DNA of 64,000 bases, from assembly GCA_947627155.1 (NCBI GenBank), contig CANQUX010000007.1, positions 1 through 64,000 of the forward strand. Direction: 5' to 3'. Below are positions 27,867 through 36,815 of this stretch, piece by piece. Under the pieces are notes generated by a model, which was not told the DNA's origin, made no database searches, and saw only the letters and a program-made list of their open reading frames with translations. The stretch is from an uncultured Alphaproteobacteria bacterium (GTDB taxonomy: Bacteria > Pseudomonadota > Alphaproteobacteria > CAAHEQ01 > UBA3637). The first letter of the stretch is position 1. Each line of letters starts with the position of its first letter. The position numbers and the translations under genes were made by a program.

Positions 27867-28348
27867 CTTTGAAATTCCGAACACCTTGTAAATCAAGGCT
27901 TCCAAAGGTGTTTTCGGCTCCTAAAATATAATTAAAAAATAAAGAAAAAGATATATTATAATAGAGCTTTTTTTTGATTTTAATTAAAATAGAAAACCAA
28001 ATGTAATCTCCGGTAGTTTGCCTGACGGGTTTATTATACCACAGGGCTTTTCGTGTTTGCAAAATTTAAATCGGCAATTGAAAGCAAAAATAATATTGAC
28101 AAGCACGCACTTGATTAAATTCAAAAGGAAACTAAAAATGCCCTAAAATCAAAGGAAAGTTAAGTTTCAAGAAAAGCGATTCGGAAAATTGCTTAAAACC
28201 AAACAGTTTCAATGGTTTCAAGGAATTTATTCGCATTTTATGATACTTTAAAAAGTTATGTTTTTATTTTTTTTCAAACCCGATTGATGCAATTTCTTCC
28301 GATAAATATTTTTGTAAGAAAAAACTATAAATTTATAGGAAGATTAAA
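27867..28348. other. AT-rich region beside the iterons, possible unwinding element
   Basis: No gene seen. The part at 27915-27995 is almost only A and T (for example AAATATAATTAAAAAATAAA), as in the melting regions of iteron origins. The rest is plain AT-rich spacer leading to the first ankyrin gene, whose ATG has a GGAAG ribosome site. No clear DnaA box was found by eye. Confidence 0.4.
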
Positions 28349-28939
28349 ATGAATCAAAAACATTATACACAAAAAAATACTTCTAACAATCACATTTCCG
28401 AATTTGAAAAGTTTTGTACAGGTATAAACAAAATAAAAGAACGCATTCAATATAAAACCTTGGGTGAAGAAGTAACACAAGATAATATTGAAAGCGAATA
28501 TAATCTGGTAATTGATGATATCGAAAGTTTGGAAGATTGTATTAAAACACAAATGAACGGCAACTTGGCCGCGATTATCAATACCGCGCACAGCAGTTTA
28601 TTCTTGGAATGCTGTTTGCACAGTGTCGGCCTTGAAGGCATTGAATATCTGATAAAACGCGGGGCTGAAATCAATTATACCAATCTGTTGGGTCTTAATG
28701 CTTTGCATATGATTATTTTAAACAAATTGATGGGACAGGAAAATAAAGAAAAAGCCGTTAAAATATTGATAGAGAAAGGCATAGATATTAATCGTCCGAA
28801 CCTGCAATGCGAAACACCGTTAATGTTGGCTTTAAAGCAAATAGAATTTGGTGTGGCAAACATTTTAATTAATAACAACGCTTATATCTTACGTTTGCCC
28901 TCTTGTACAACAAATGAAACAAATTCCGAAGAAAAGTAA
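28349..28939 (+). CDS. Ankyrin-repeat protein 1
   Basis: A 196-residue protein with no signal peptide. The N-terminal half is helical and unassigned. The C-terminal half has ankyrin repeats: IEYLIKRGAEINYTNLLGLNALHMII, followed by VKILIEKGIDINRPNLQCETPLMLAL and an edge repeat. Ankyrin proteins bind other proteins; in host-associated alphaproteobacteria some are exported effectors, while others act inside the cell. Its location on an integrative element near a restriction system gives no clear role. It ends at a strong terminator. Confidence 0.85.
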   Translation: MNQKHYTQKNTSNNHISEFEKFCTGINKIKERIQYKTLGEEVTQDNIESEYNLVIDDIESLEDCIKTQMNGNLAAIINTAHSSLFLECCLHSVGLEGIEYLIKRGAEINYTNLLGLNALHMIILNKLMGQENKEKAVKILIEKGIDINRPNLQCETPLMLALKQIEFGVANILINNNAYILRLPSCTTNETNSEEK

Positions 28940-28969
28940 AACAAAACCGCTTTTAAAGAAATCAATAAC

Positions 28970-28996
28970 AAACCGCCCTGCTTCTGGGGCGGTTTT
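28970..28996. terminator. Bidirectional terminator
   Basis: AAACCGCCC and GGGCGGTTTT arms with an 8-nt loop lie between two convergent genes and serve both. Confidence 0.85.
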
Positions 28997-29007
28997 AATA
29001 ATATCGA

Positions 29008-29322
29008 TTACTTAATACATTTTTTGATGGCACCGCAAGCTTCATATATTTTCCCCGCAGCATAGATTAACTCTTCATATTGTTTGGCTTTCTTTAATTT
29101 TTCCTGCTGACGAAACACATAAAACAATTTGTTATATAATAGCTCGCACTTTTGTACAAAATCTTTTAAAATATCATTTATTGATTCCGTATTCTCTTCA
29201 TTCAATACTTTATAACGGGCTATTTGATTATAATGTTTGGCAAAATAGGTATTCATGTCTTCTCGGTTTTTAAAGAATTTATATCCGCGATGCTTTTCGG
29301 TGGTTTCAATCAATACTTTCAT
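29008..29322 (-). CDS. Hypothetical 104-residue helical protein
   Basis: Not recognised. It has a clear GGAG ribosome site 8 bp before the ATG. The sequence is basic and mostly helical (ENTESINDILKDFVQKCELL, then RQQEKLKKAKQYEELI) with Cys residues near the C-terminus (CGAIKKCIK). No signal peptide or membrane segment. It sits between two ankyrin genes and is transcribed the other way, ending at the shared terminator. Confidence 0.65.
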   Translation of the reverse strand: MKVLIETTEKHRGYKFFKNREDMNTYFAKHYNQIARYKVLNEENTESINDILKDFVQKCELLYNKLFYVFRQQEKLKKAKQYEELIYAAGKIYEACGAIKKCIK

Positions 29323-29436
29323 AACAAATCTCCTTTATTTTATGACTTCCTGTCATATTTATGAAAGATGGAAGAGCTTGATTTGAAAAAATCATGCAAA
29401 ATCATGAACTTATTTTAAAAAATATTCGAAAAAAGC

Positions 29437-29465
29437 TTGACAGGCGATTCATTGCATGATTAAAT
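29437..29465 (+). promoter_or_regulatory. Promoter of ankyrin gene 2
   Basis: TTGACA (29437-29442), 17 bp, TTAAAT (29460-29465), about 40 bp before the ATG. Confidence 0.6.
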
Positions 29466-29503
29466 ATTGTTATAAACAAAAGTAAACTGAAAGGAAAACT
29501 GAA

Positions 29504-30085
29504 ATGACCAAATCTCAAGCAGAAATGAACCAAAAACTGATGAACGCATTATATTATGATGATTTTGAAACAATAGATAATCTTTTAAGTCAAGGGGTTG
29601 ATGTTAATTTACCGTATAACCAAAACGGGTGGACACCTTTTTTATGGGTTTGTAAAGATCATTGCAGTCCGGGAATTATCCGGCAATTTTTGGATTACGG
29701 CGGAAAAGCAGATTGGAAAAACAATAAGGGATCTACACCTTTACACATTATGGCTGCTCGCCGAAGTTCTTTTGATTGTTTGGCTGTGTTAATAGACGCA
29801 GGTGCTGATCCGAACGCTCGTGATAATGACGGCAACACGCCGTTAATGATTGCGCTTCATCATCCGCAAGTTTCCATGAGAACGGATGTTGTGGAGAATT
29901 TAATGCTTGTGACCGACCTTACCATTCAAAACAACAAAAAAGAAACCGCTTACGACATTGCCAAAGCAAATCCCGCATTTGATAATACCGCACTTCTGCT
30001 TGAATTAAAGCCTGTTGAAAAGTTAACCGATGAAGATATATACACCCTTTTCAAAAATGTTTCGGATGATAACCATGATGAATAG
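29504..30085 (+). CDS. Ankyrin-repeat protein 2
   Basis: A 193-residue protein made almost entirely of ankyrin repeats: IDNLLSQGVDVNLPYNQNG, WTPFLWVCK, then GSTPLHIMAARRSSFDCLAV, LIDAGADPNARDNDGNTPLM and a last degenerate repeat ending ETAYDIAKANP. It ends in a short acidic tail. No signal peptide. Its ribosome site (AAAGGAAA) and the promoter upstream suggest it is expressed on its own. It shares its general design with ankyrin gene 1 but is not a close copy. Confidence 0.88.
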   Translation: MTKSQAEMNQKLMNALYYDDFETIDNLLSQGVDVNLPYNQNGWTPFLWVCKDHCSPGIIRQFLDYGGKADWKNNKGSTPLHIMAARRSSFDCLAVLIDAGADPNARDNDGNTPLMIALHHPQVSMRTDVVENLMLVTDLTIQNNKKETAYDIAKANPAFDNTALLLELKPVEKLTDEDIYTLFKNVSDDNHDE

Positions 30086-30456
30086 CATTCTTGAACAGGA
30101 GCTTTATCATTGAATGGTGAAACACCATTATTTTTTAACAATTTATAAACAATGCCGAACCAATTAAAGAATGTTTACAAACCAACGAATAAATACCGAA
30201 CGGCAGGAGGAAAATATCAAGAAGAAATCTTTTTTGAATCAATAGGTTATAATGAGATAAAAAATTCATTTTTTCATGAAAATATTTTTGACAATAAAGG
30301 TCGATTCGGTGTATTATAATCATATCAAGAGATTGCTTTTCAATGTGGATTTAACCTGACTTGCCCGGCATTAAACGGACTAAATAAGGAAAGAATACAA
30401 GACAACCGACAGCGTAGGGTGCGCCGTTATTTTAAAGAGGATAAAGAGGTAGGGGT
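30086..30456. other. Intergenic region upstream of the integrase
   Basis: No convincing gene. A 55-codon frame at 30152-30319 (MPNQLKNVYKPTNKYRTAGG and on) reads plausibly but has no ribosome site and may be a gene remnant. The integrase ATG follows an AGAGGTAGGGG purine run. Confidence 0.4.
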
Positions 30457-31686
30457 ATGGAGAATAAAATAACTTTTAATGGTTACAGTATAACTAAAAG
30501 AGGAAACTGTTGGCACTTGTATATCAAGAAGGAACTTACAGGCAAAAGAATTCGCCAAAGTCTCAATACTTATGACAAGGATACTGCCATCACCAGAGCC
30601 AGAGAGATCTATTTGGCATTACAAGCGGAGTATGATACAGGTGTGGGACAGAACAGTTTTCGAGTCAACGCTGAAGACTTTATTGCAGCTACCAATAATC
30701 CGCAACATCGTGAATATATGAAACGCTGCTTCATTCCTTATTTCGGTGACAAGATTGGGAATAAAACGAAAATCAAGGACATCAACAAACTTACAAATTT
30801 GGATTTGATTAAATATGTGGAATATCGGAGAAGCATCGTGTCCGCCAAGACACATAAGCCCTCCAAACCCACAACCATTATTCGTGAAAATAATACGCTT
30901 CGTTCATTTTTGAACTGGTGCTACACCACCGGTCGCATAAGCAAACAGTTGAAACTTCCAACCATTCGGAGCAAAGAGAACATTTATGATGAGAATGGCA
31001 ATCCGATATTTGAAGACTTATCAGGCAAACGCAGTGCCTTTACAAGTGAGGAGATTCAAAAAATCTTTTCAACATTGCTAAAAGAAATTAAATCTGAAAC
31101 CAATCAGCATACCAAACGCCGTAAACTACTGCTCTTTTATTATATCAATATTCTGTATGAAACAGGAATTCGTCCCATTGAATTACGCAACCTTACCTGG
31201 CGTCAATATCAACCGAACTTCGGGGAAGGAGGACTGTTTAATGAGGTTTACAGTCGCAAGCAAAATAACAAACGTTGTATTGCTTTATCTCCGAAGATTG
31301 TGAAAATGCTGAACAAATTAAAATTCCGGCAAAAACGTTTTTGTGAATTGCATGACATTGAATTTAACGAAGATAAAATTAACATAATCAGCATTTGTAA
31401 CAGTAATAATGAATCGAATCGATATGAAATCAAAGCTGTTAAAGAGTTGGATAACGGTTTCAGAAGACTTTTGGACAGATGCAACATTGCTCATACCAAT
31501 TCAAAGGTATTATATTCCTATCGGCATGCATATATTTCAGCATTGGTTCAAAATGAAATACCAACAATAAACATTGCGAAACAGTGTGGCACAAGTGTGA
31601 AAATGATTGAGCAATATTATGACCAATCATCACACTTGGCAAACATGTCTCAACTGTTTCTTCCGACAGGCGCCCGCGCCTCCTAA
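30457..31686 (+). CDS. int: Integrase of the tRNA-Gly element
   Basis: A 409-residue tyrosine recombinase. The N-terminal part binds arm sites (NGYSITKRGNCWHLYIKK), the middle is a SAM-like core-binding domain, and the C-terminal domain carries Arg in TGIRPIELRNLTW, SYRHAYISALVQ and the tyrosine region KMIEQYYDQS. It should join a circular element to the tRNA-Gly gene. Its stop lies about 330 bp from the tRNA, pointing toward it, the standard layout. Its 3' end is duplicated, as a broken copy, at 15525-15770. Confidence 0.93.
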   Translation: MENKITFNGYSITKRGNCWHLYIKKELTGKRIRQSLNTYDKDTAITRAREIYLALQAEYDTGVGQNSFRVNAEDFIAATNNPQHREYMKRCFIPYFGDKIGNKTKIKDINKLTNLDLIKYVEYRRSIVSAKTHKPSKPTTIIRENNTLRSFLNWCYTTGRISKQLKLPTIRSKENIYDENGNPIFEDLSGKRSAFTSEEIQKIFSTLLKEIKSETNQHTKRRKLLLFYYINILYETGIRPIELRNLTWRQYQPNFGEGGLFNEVYSRKQNNKRCIALSPKIVKMLNKLKFRQKRFCELHDIEFNEDKINIISICNSNNESNRYEIKAVKELDNGFRRLLDRCNIAHTNSKVLYSYRHAYISALVQNEIPTINIAKQCGTSVKMIEQYYDQSSHLANMSQLFLPTGARAS

Positions 31687-31712
31687 AACAGAATGTTTTT
31701 TTCGAGGCTTTG

Positions 31713-31968
31713 AGACACAGTGCTCAATACGAACATTTTTTACCCCTCATTTCGAGGGGTTTTGAATACTTCGAAAAACCTTATAATACATGGATTATGA
31801 TCAGATAACAATTTGCGAACAGTGTGTCTGGACTTTTTTGATTCTGACACAAAATTTGTGTCCCGGACTGTGTCTCACGCAGGTTCGTGTTGAGGGTATC
31901 AAGCATAATATATCCGTTGTTTCTCAATGATTTAAGCATTGATTTGACTGTGTCTGAGGTCGAGACAC
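31713..31968. promoter_or_regulatory. GTGTC-motif cluster, likely integrase arm sites
   Basis: Seven GTGTC or GACAC pentamers occur at about 31714, 31824, 31846, 31858, 31870, 31950 and 31964, several as longer GTGTCTC or GAGACAC. The pair at 31846-31862 forms a near-palindrome around AAAATTT. The cluster is retained beside the older element end (about 15790-16055). The integrase terminator (CCCCTC and GAGGGG arms, 31743-31763) lies within it. Confidence 0.6.
31742..31763 (+). terminator. Integrase terminator
   Basis: Stem CCCCTC (31743-31748) with GAGGGG (31754-31759), followed by four T residues. Confidence 0.75.
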
Positions 31969-32014
31969 AAAAAAAAGAGGAACGGTTTCCTCTCTCCTTG
32001 TAAGTGCTTGAAAT

Positions 32015-32089
32015 TGGAGCGGGTGAAGGGATTCGAACCCTCGACATCAACCTTGGCAAGGTTGCGCTCTACCCCTGAGCTACGCCCGC
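32015..32089 (-). tRNA. tRNA-Gly (anticodon GCC)
   Basis: A 75-nt cloverleaf with the acceptor strand GCGGGCG, D-arm TAGCTCAGGGG, anticodon stem-loop AACCTTGCCAAGGTT (GCC at 32055-32057), T-arm GAGGGTTCGAATCCC and an encoded CCA end. One acceptor pair (position 6 with 67) would be C-A. The 3' part lies on the integrated-element side, so the mismatch may have been brought in by the element. Confidence 0.95.
32034..32059 (-). other. attR site within tRNA-Gly
   Basis: The 26-bp segment shared with 16187-16212, running from the T-arm to just past the anticodon. Strand exchange probably takes place in the anticodon stem-loop part. Confidence 0.75.
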
Positions 32090-32104
32090 ATTCAATATTT
32101 CTCT

Positions 32105-32132
32105 TTTATACCACTTTTTTTCCATTTTGCAA
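32105..32132 (-). promoter_or_regulatory. tRNA-Gly promoter
   Basis: On the minus strand: TTGCAA, 16 bp, TATAAA, about 15 bp before the tRNA 5' end. Confidence 0.6.
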
Positions 32133-32218
32133 GAAAAATTTGCATTTTATTTTATTTTTTTTATAATCACCTGAAATATATTATGTTTTTTAACCTGCTT
32201 TTTGCCGAAAATTTCAAA

Positions 32219-33481
32219 TTACAACGTAGGCGGAACCACCTCCACGCCTAAAATACGATTCCTTTCTTTTTCCGTGACCGTAAAGGAATAACCGTTTAAC
32301 ACAAAAGTTTCCCCGACTTGCGGAATTTTTTCGGTTTCATACATTAAATAACCGGCAATGGTTGCCGCATGTTCATCGGACAAATTCCATTTGAAATGGC
32401 GGTTAATATCGCGAATGGTTGCCGTTCCCTCCAATAAATAACCGCCGGCATCTGTTTTTTTCACCTGCAAAATCGATTCCTCCGGCCGATCATTTTCATC
32501 GGAAATATCGCCGACAATTTCTTCCAACACGTCTTCCAACGTAACAACGCCTTCAATACTGCCGTATTCATCAACCACCAATGCAAAATGTTCCCGCCGT
32601 TTTTTAAACGCATGCAACTGATCCAATAACGAGGTGGTATTCAACACAAACCACGGCTTTGTAATATAATCGGCTATATGAATGTTTTTTTTGCCGTGAT
32701 AATATAAATTCATCACTTTCAACAACGCCTTTGCGTGCAAAATGCCGATAATGTTATCCGGCGTTCCTTTCCACAAGGGCAACCGACTGTACGGCGATCG
32801 GCTGACAAAATCAAAAATTTCCGCTAATCCGGCAGTAATGTTTAACGACACCAACTGACTGCGATGCACCATAATATCTTCCACCGTGACTTCGCCCAAA
32901 TCAAGCACGCTTTTGAGCATACCTTTTTCCTGACTCATCACGGCATCATCCGTAGGCATCAGTAATGCGCCGCGAATTTCGGCTTTCACCTCTTCCGCCG
33001 TTGTTTGATTATTTTCTTTAACGGGAAACAAACGCATTAACATTTTTGAAATCCAATTTAAAGCTTTGACGAACGGCGAAAAGCACACCGTCATGATCGA
33101 TAAAATCGGCGCTACCTTTAACGTGAAACTCGTTGCATTGTTAATGGCGTAGGTTTTCGGCAAAATCTCGGAAAAAACAAGCACAACGAAACTCACGCCG
33201 AATGTGGCAATCAACACGCCGTATTTATCACCGAACAATTCAATCAACAAACCGGTGGACAAAGCGGTAATGGCAATATTAACAATATTATTGCCGAATA
33301 ATAACGTTCCCAGCAAACAAGACGAATCCTGCTTTAACTGATTGACTTTTTTAGCGCGCGCATTTCCGTTTTTTTCCAACTCGCACAACAGGGGGCGCGA
33401 AACCGCCGTCATGGCCGTTTCCGTTCCCGAAAAGAAAAAGGATAACATCAATAAAATAAGTAATAAGCCGTATTCAATCAT
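32219..33481 (-). CDS. CNNM/CBS-domain transport protein (HlyC/CorC family)
   Basis: A 420-residue inner-membrane protein. The first 180 residues form a CNNM domain with about four membrane helices, opening LLLILLMLSFFFSGTETAMT, the conserved SGxET element. Two CBS domains follow (VEDIMVHRSQLVSLN, then EYGSIEGVVTLEDVLEEIVG), ending in the CorC_HlyC domain. Members are linked to magnesium or cobalt efflux. The start overlaps the aroK stop by 4 bp. In many alphaproteobacteria aroB separates these two genes; it is absent here. Confidence 0.88.
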   Translation of the reverse strand: MIEYGLLLILLMLSFFFSGTETAMTAVSRPLLCELEKNGNARAKKVNQLKQDSSCLLGTLLFGNNIVNIAITALSTGLLIELFGDKYGVLIATFGVSFVVLVFSEILPKTYAINNATSFTLKVAPILSIMTVCFSPFVKALNWISKMLMRLFPVKENNQTTAEEVKAEIRGALLMPTDDAVMSQEKGMLKSVLDLGEVTVEDIMVHRSQLVSLNITAGLAEIFDFVSRSPYSRLPLWKGTPDNIIGILHAKALLKVMNLYYHGKKNIHIADYITKPWFVLNTTSLLDQLHAFKKRREHFALVVDEYGSIEGVVTLEDVLEEIVGDISDENDRPEESILQVKKTDAGGYLLEGTATIRDINRHFKWNLSDEHAATIAGYLMYETEKIPQVGETFVLNGYSFTVTEKERNRILGVEVVPPTL

Positions 33482-34167
33482 TTTTTCTCATCCGTCGATT
33501 TAGAAGTGTTTAAATTCGATTCGAAACGATGCCGATATCGATGAAAAAAACGCCGCTTTATTTTTGTTTGCTTATAGCGAAACGATTTTTTAAACTCCGA
33601 TTTTTGTTCCGATTCGTCATCAAAAACAACCGTAATCAATCCGCGCTTTTCCAATTCGTTCAGCAATCTGCCGACGGTTCTGTAAGGCGATTCGCGAAAC
33701 GATTCAATCATTAAATCGGCTTTTTCATAATACGGATATCGCTCGGCAATTAACTGCTCAACCACTTTTTTGTTATCGGCAGCCGGAACAAGCGGCCGAT
33801 GCGTACGCCCCTGCGTGCGTCGACTGATCACTTCGCTGCCGGCTTTCAGCCAAACGGACACTGCTTTTTCTTTGGCAAGCGCCCGTGTTTTTTCCGACAA
33901 AAACGCATCGCCGCCCGAAGATAACACGCAAGGCGCTCCGTTTAACAGCCGATTCATCACGCGTTCTTCACCCAATCGAAACTCATCTATTCCGAATTTG
34001 GCAAACAGCTCGTTGATTGAAAAACCGGTGCTTTTTTCAATTTCTTTATCACTGTCCACAAACGGTAATTGCAGTTTGCGCGATAAGATTCGCCCTAAAC
34101 TTGTTTTACCGACACCCATCATTCCGACAAGTAAAATAATTTTGGGTTGTAATAATTTTCGTTTCAT
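33478..34167 (-). CDS. aroK: Shikimate kinase
   Basis: A 229-residue enzyme that phosphorylates shikimate in aromatic amino acid synthesis. The P-loop is GMMGVGKTSLGR, the substrate Asp is in FVDSDKEIE, LSSGGDAFL contains the GG pair that holds shikimate, and RTQGRTHRPL is the lid. The kinase fold ends near residue 175. The last 50 or so residues are a Lys/Arg-rich tail (FRYKQTKIKRRFFHRYRHRF) not typical of AroK. The start codon follows the promoter region shared with the divergent operon. Confidence 0.92.
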   Translation of the reverse strand: MKRKLLQPKIILLVGMMGVGKTSLGRILSRKLQLPFVDSDKEIEKSTGFSINELFAKFGIDEFRLGEERVMNRLLNGAPCVLSSGGDAFLSEKTRALAKEKAVSVWLKAGSEVISRRTQGRTHRPLVPAADNKKVVEQLIAERYPYYEKADLMIESFRESPYRTVGRLLNELEKRGLITVVFDDESEQKSEFKKSFRYKQTKIKRRFFHRYRHRFESNLNTSKSTDEKK

Positions 34168-34170
34168 TTC

Positions 34171-34200
34171 TTGACAATTCCGGTTAAATTATTGTATAGT
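34171..34200 (+). promoter_or_regulatory. Promoter of the xerD-lptFD-surA-folD operon
   Basis: TTGACA (34171-34176), an 18-bp gap, TATAGT (34195-34200), about 50 bp before the first small gene. Confidence 0.65.
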
Positions 34201-34253
34201 GTTATTCACATCATATCAATAAATATTTCATTTGTCTAGTGAGGGATGAAAAA

Positions 34254-34403
34254 ATGTTTAATAAATCCGAAAAAAAATATTATTTAGCTAAAATTTTAGC
34301 GGTTTTGGTTGTTGCCGCATTCGTCGCCTTGGCGTTCGTAAACCCCAAACCCGTCGTTCAGCATATTGAAAAACCTTATACAAATGTGACGCATGCCCAA
34401 TAA
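34254..34403 (+). CDS. Small single-span membrane protein (49 residues)
   Basis: Not recognised. It begins MFNKSEKKYYLAKILAVLVV with one hydrophobic helix (about residues 12-32) and ends in a short periplasmic tail with VVQHIEKPYTNV. GAGGGA lies 7 bp upstream. Its stop overlaps the start of the next gene (ATGCCCAATAA), so the pair is coupled. It may anchor or assist the exported protein that follows. It is too short for routine gene calling. Confidence 0.65.
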   Translation: MFNKSEKKYYLAKILAVLVVAAFVALAFVNPKPVVQHIEKPYTNVTHAQ

Positions 34404-35913
34404 CTTTTTTCAATTTTTAACGCTGATTATCGGCCTTTTCAGCCTGTCTCCCGCATGGGCGCAGGATTTTAAATCGGAAGTGGCCGTTGAATCGCTGCCC
34501 GAGTTATCGGCCAACGTTTTAGGAACGATTCAAACAAAAAATCCGCGTTTATGGTCCGGTACGCCGGCAGATAAGCTGTTAGAAACGCTTGAAAAAACCG
34601 GAAAAGCAAATTTATCGCCCGCTGCACGCGCGCTGGTGACTTATTTATTGCAACTGGATATAACGGGCGCCGGTTTTAACGATTCTCAAAACATTTTGCA
34701 CTCCGATCGTTTTTTCGTTACCCGATTAAAAACACTCGAACGCCAAGGTGAATGGGATATTGTTTTAAATTTGATTGAAAAAGTGCCCGAAACGGAAATA
34801 ACAAACGAAATAAAGCAAATAAAAGCAACGGTTTTGTTAATGAAAGGGCTTGTGAAAGAAGCGTGTCAATTACAGGAGGAATTGGCCGAGGCAAAAAATG
34901 AAAACGGGGAAGCCGTTTCAAATATTGAGGCCGATAAAATGCTGATCAGCTGTTTTTTGGCAAAAGAGGAAAAAGATAAGGCCGTTTTGGCGTATGATTT
35001 GTTTCAAGACGCACACCCCGATGCCGATTCGGCTTTTACGGCACTGGCCGATATGACGCTACGGGAATTACCGGTCGAATTGCCCGAAAATCTTGTTTTA
35101 TCACCGAGTGATGTTTATTTATATGCGTTGGTTAAAAATCCGACATTGAATATTGCGCTGCAAACGCGGGAAGTGAAAAAAATATTATCGGATTTACCCG
35201 CAACCGATATTATTTTACGCATTCGCCTCGGGGAACAAATCGGATTGGATTTGCTTGAATTACAACGACTTTATCGCTTGCCGCTCATCAATTTACCGAC
35301 GGATAATGCCGTTGCACAAAGAGTGCAAACTTATCAACAAATTCAAGCCGAAACTGATGCTTCAAAAAAAGCGGCACTCATTTCAAAATGGCTGAAACTT
35401 GTTCAAAAAGATAATTTGTTTGTTCCGCTCGCACCGCTGATTGCCGAAACATTTCACCAACTGGAAGCTGATGAAAAATATATTGACTTGGCGTTATATG
35501 CCGTTCAAGCTTTTGCTTTAACAAAAAATCTTGCGGCGGCGGAACCGTGGTTTGAATTGTTAGAGGAGAATAATTTATATCAGGATCAATATTTAACGGC
35601 TTCTTTATTATTACAAACCCTCGGTCAGGGACAGCGAGATTTTCAAGAACGACTCGATTATTATTGCTCCTATGCCAAACCGGTTGATTGCGCACGTTTA
35701 AAACAATTTCTGCCCGAAGAAAACGACAACGAAAATTCCTCTTCCGAAAAAGAAAACCCGCAACTGACAACACAGCTCGGCGAATTGCTTTTAAATGCCG
35801 TTTTAAATATTGCCGACGGCAAAGACGTAAAAGACTCTTACACTTTTATTCAAAAAGCCGCCCGACCCGTCCAAGGCCGTGCCATATTGAGAGAAGGGAT
35901 TATTTCACAATGA
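34393..35913 (+). CDS. Exported helical-repeat protein of unknown function
   Basis: A 506-residue protein with a signal peptide (FLTLIIGLFSLSPAWAQ, cleavage after AWA). The mature part is helical and rich in Leu, Glu and Ala, with TPR-like stretches (WDIVLNLIEKVPETEI, KAVLAYDLFQDAHPDADSA). An acidic, Ser-rich linker precedes the C-terminus (ENDNENSSSEKE). It is probably periplasmic. The stop codon overlaps the xerD start. Related exported proteins of unknown function occur before xerD in some alphaproteobacteria; no role can be given. Confidence 0.75.
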   Translation: MPNNFFQFLTLIIGLFSLSPAWAQDFKSEVAVESLPELSANVLGTIQTKNPRLWSGTPADKLLETLEKTGKANLSPAARALVTYLLQLDITGAGFNDSQNILHSDRFFVTRLKTLERQGEWDIVLNLIEKVPETEITNEIKQIKATVLLMKGLVKEACQLQEELAEAKNENGEAVSNIEADKMLISCFLAKEEKDKAVLAYDLFQDAHPDADSAFTALADMTLRELPVELPENLVLSPSDVYLYALVKNPTLNIALQTREVKKILSDLPATDIILRIRLGEQIGLDLLELQRLYRLPLINLPTDNAVAQRVQTYQQIQAETDASKKAALISKWLKLVQKDNLFVPLAPLIAETFHQLEADEKYIDLALYAVQAFALTKNLAAAEPWFELLEENNLYQDQYLTASLLLQTLGQGQRDFQERLDYYCSYAKPVDCARLKQFLPEENDNENSSSEKENPQLTTQLGELLLNAVLNIADGKDVKDSYTFIQKAARPVQGRAILREGIISQ

Positions 35914-36815
35914 AGCAAGCGCAAATCGAGGCTTTTTTGGAAATGATGATTGCCGAACGCGGCGCATCGCCCCGCACCATTGCTTCTTACCGGCATGATT
36001 TGGAAGATTTAAACGCATTTTTATCGGCGCGTCGCATTCACGCAGCAAAAGCCGAACATACCGATTTACAAGCATATATGCGCTCTTTAACCACACAAGG
36101 ATTAAGCCCGAAAACATGCACACGCCGGCTGTCGGCCATTCATGAATTTTATCGGTTTTTGTTTTCGGAGAACATCATTAAAAAAAATCCCGCCGATTAT
36201 TTGGAAGCACCGAAAACAGGGAAATCCCTACCGAAATATTTAACGGAACAGGAAGTTGCAACCCTTATTCAAACGGCTTCGCAAAAAAACACGCGTATGC
36301 GGGCTTTGTTGGAAATTTTATATGCCTCCGGCATGCGCGTGAGTGAATTGGTTTCCTTGTCTGTGCAAGCGGTTACAAAAGATAATCGCACCATTTCTGT
36401 TATCGGAAAAGGCAATAAAGAACGTCTTGTTCCTTTAAACGAGGCAGCGCGGTTAGCCCTCAACGATTGGTTAACGGAAAGGGAACTCACTTTAAAAAAA
36501 GGGCGCTATTCCAAATGGCTGTTTCCCTCAAGCGGCGCATCGGGACATTTAACCCGAGACGGTTTTTTTAAAGCTTTAAAAGAAATTGCGTTAATCGCCG
36601 GCATTATGCCCGATAAAGTTTCGCCGCATGTTTTTCGGCATTCGTTTGCCAGTCATTTAATTGCGCATAACGCCGATTTGCGCACCGTTCAGCAAATGCT
36701 CGGGCATGCTAACATTGCCACAACGGAAATTTATACGCACATTTTGCAGGACCGATTAAAAAACACGGTTGAAAAATCACATCCTTTGGCGTATAGTAGG
36801 AAAAAGGATTTATAA
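35910..36815 (+). CDS. xerD: Site-specific recombinase XerD
   Basis: A 301-residue tyrosine recombinase that resolves chromosome dimers at dif together with XerC. The start MKQAQIEAFLEMMIAERGAS is at 35910, overlapping the previous stop (ATGA); the frame is open 74 codons further upstream but inside that gene. The catalytic set is complete: Arg in SGMRVSELVSL, Lys in GKGNKERLVP, HVFRHSFASHLI, LGHANIATTEIYTHI with the Tyr nucleophile. Size and motifs fit XerD of the core genome, unlike the element recombinases to the left. Confidence 0.95.
   Translation: MKQAQIEAFLEMMIAERGASPRTIASYRHDLEDLNAFLSARRIHAAKAEHTDLQAYMRSLTTQGLSPKTCTRRLSAIHEFYRFLFSENIIKKNPADYLEAPKTGKSLPKYLTEQEVATLIQTASQKNTRMRALLEILYASGMRVSELVSLSVQAVTKDNRTISVIGKGNKERLVPLNEAARLALNDWLTERELTLKKGRYSKWLFPSSGASGHLTRDGFFKALKEIALIAGIMPDKVSPHVFRHSFASHLIAHNADLRTVQQMLGHANIATTEIYTHILQDRLKNTVEKSHPLAYSRKKDL

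Noticed and set aside
35688-35909. A 74-residue N-terminal extension of XerD
   Set aside because: It overlaps the previous gene in another frame; the ATG at 35910 gives the normal XerD start.
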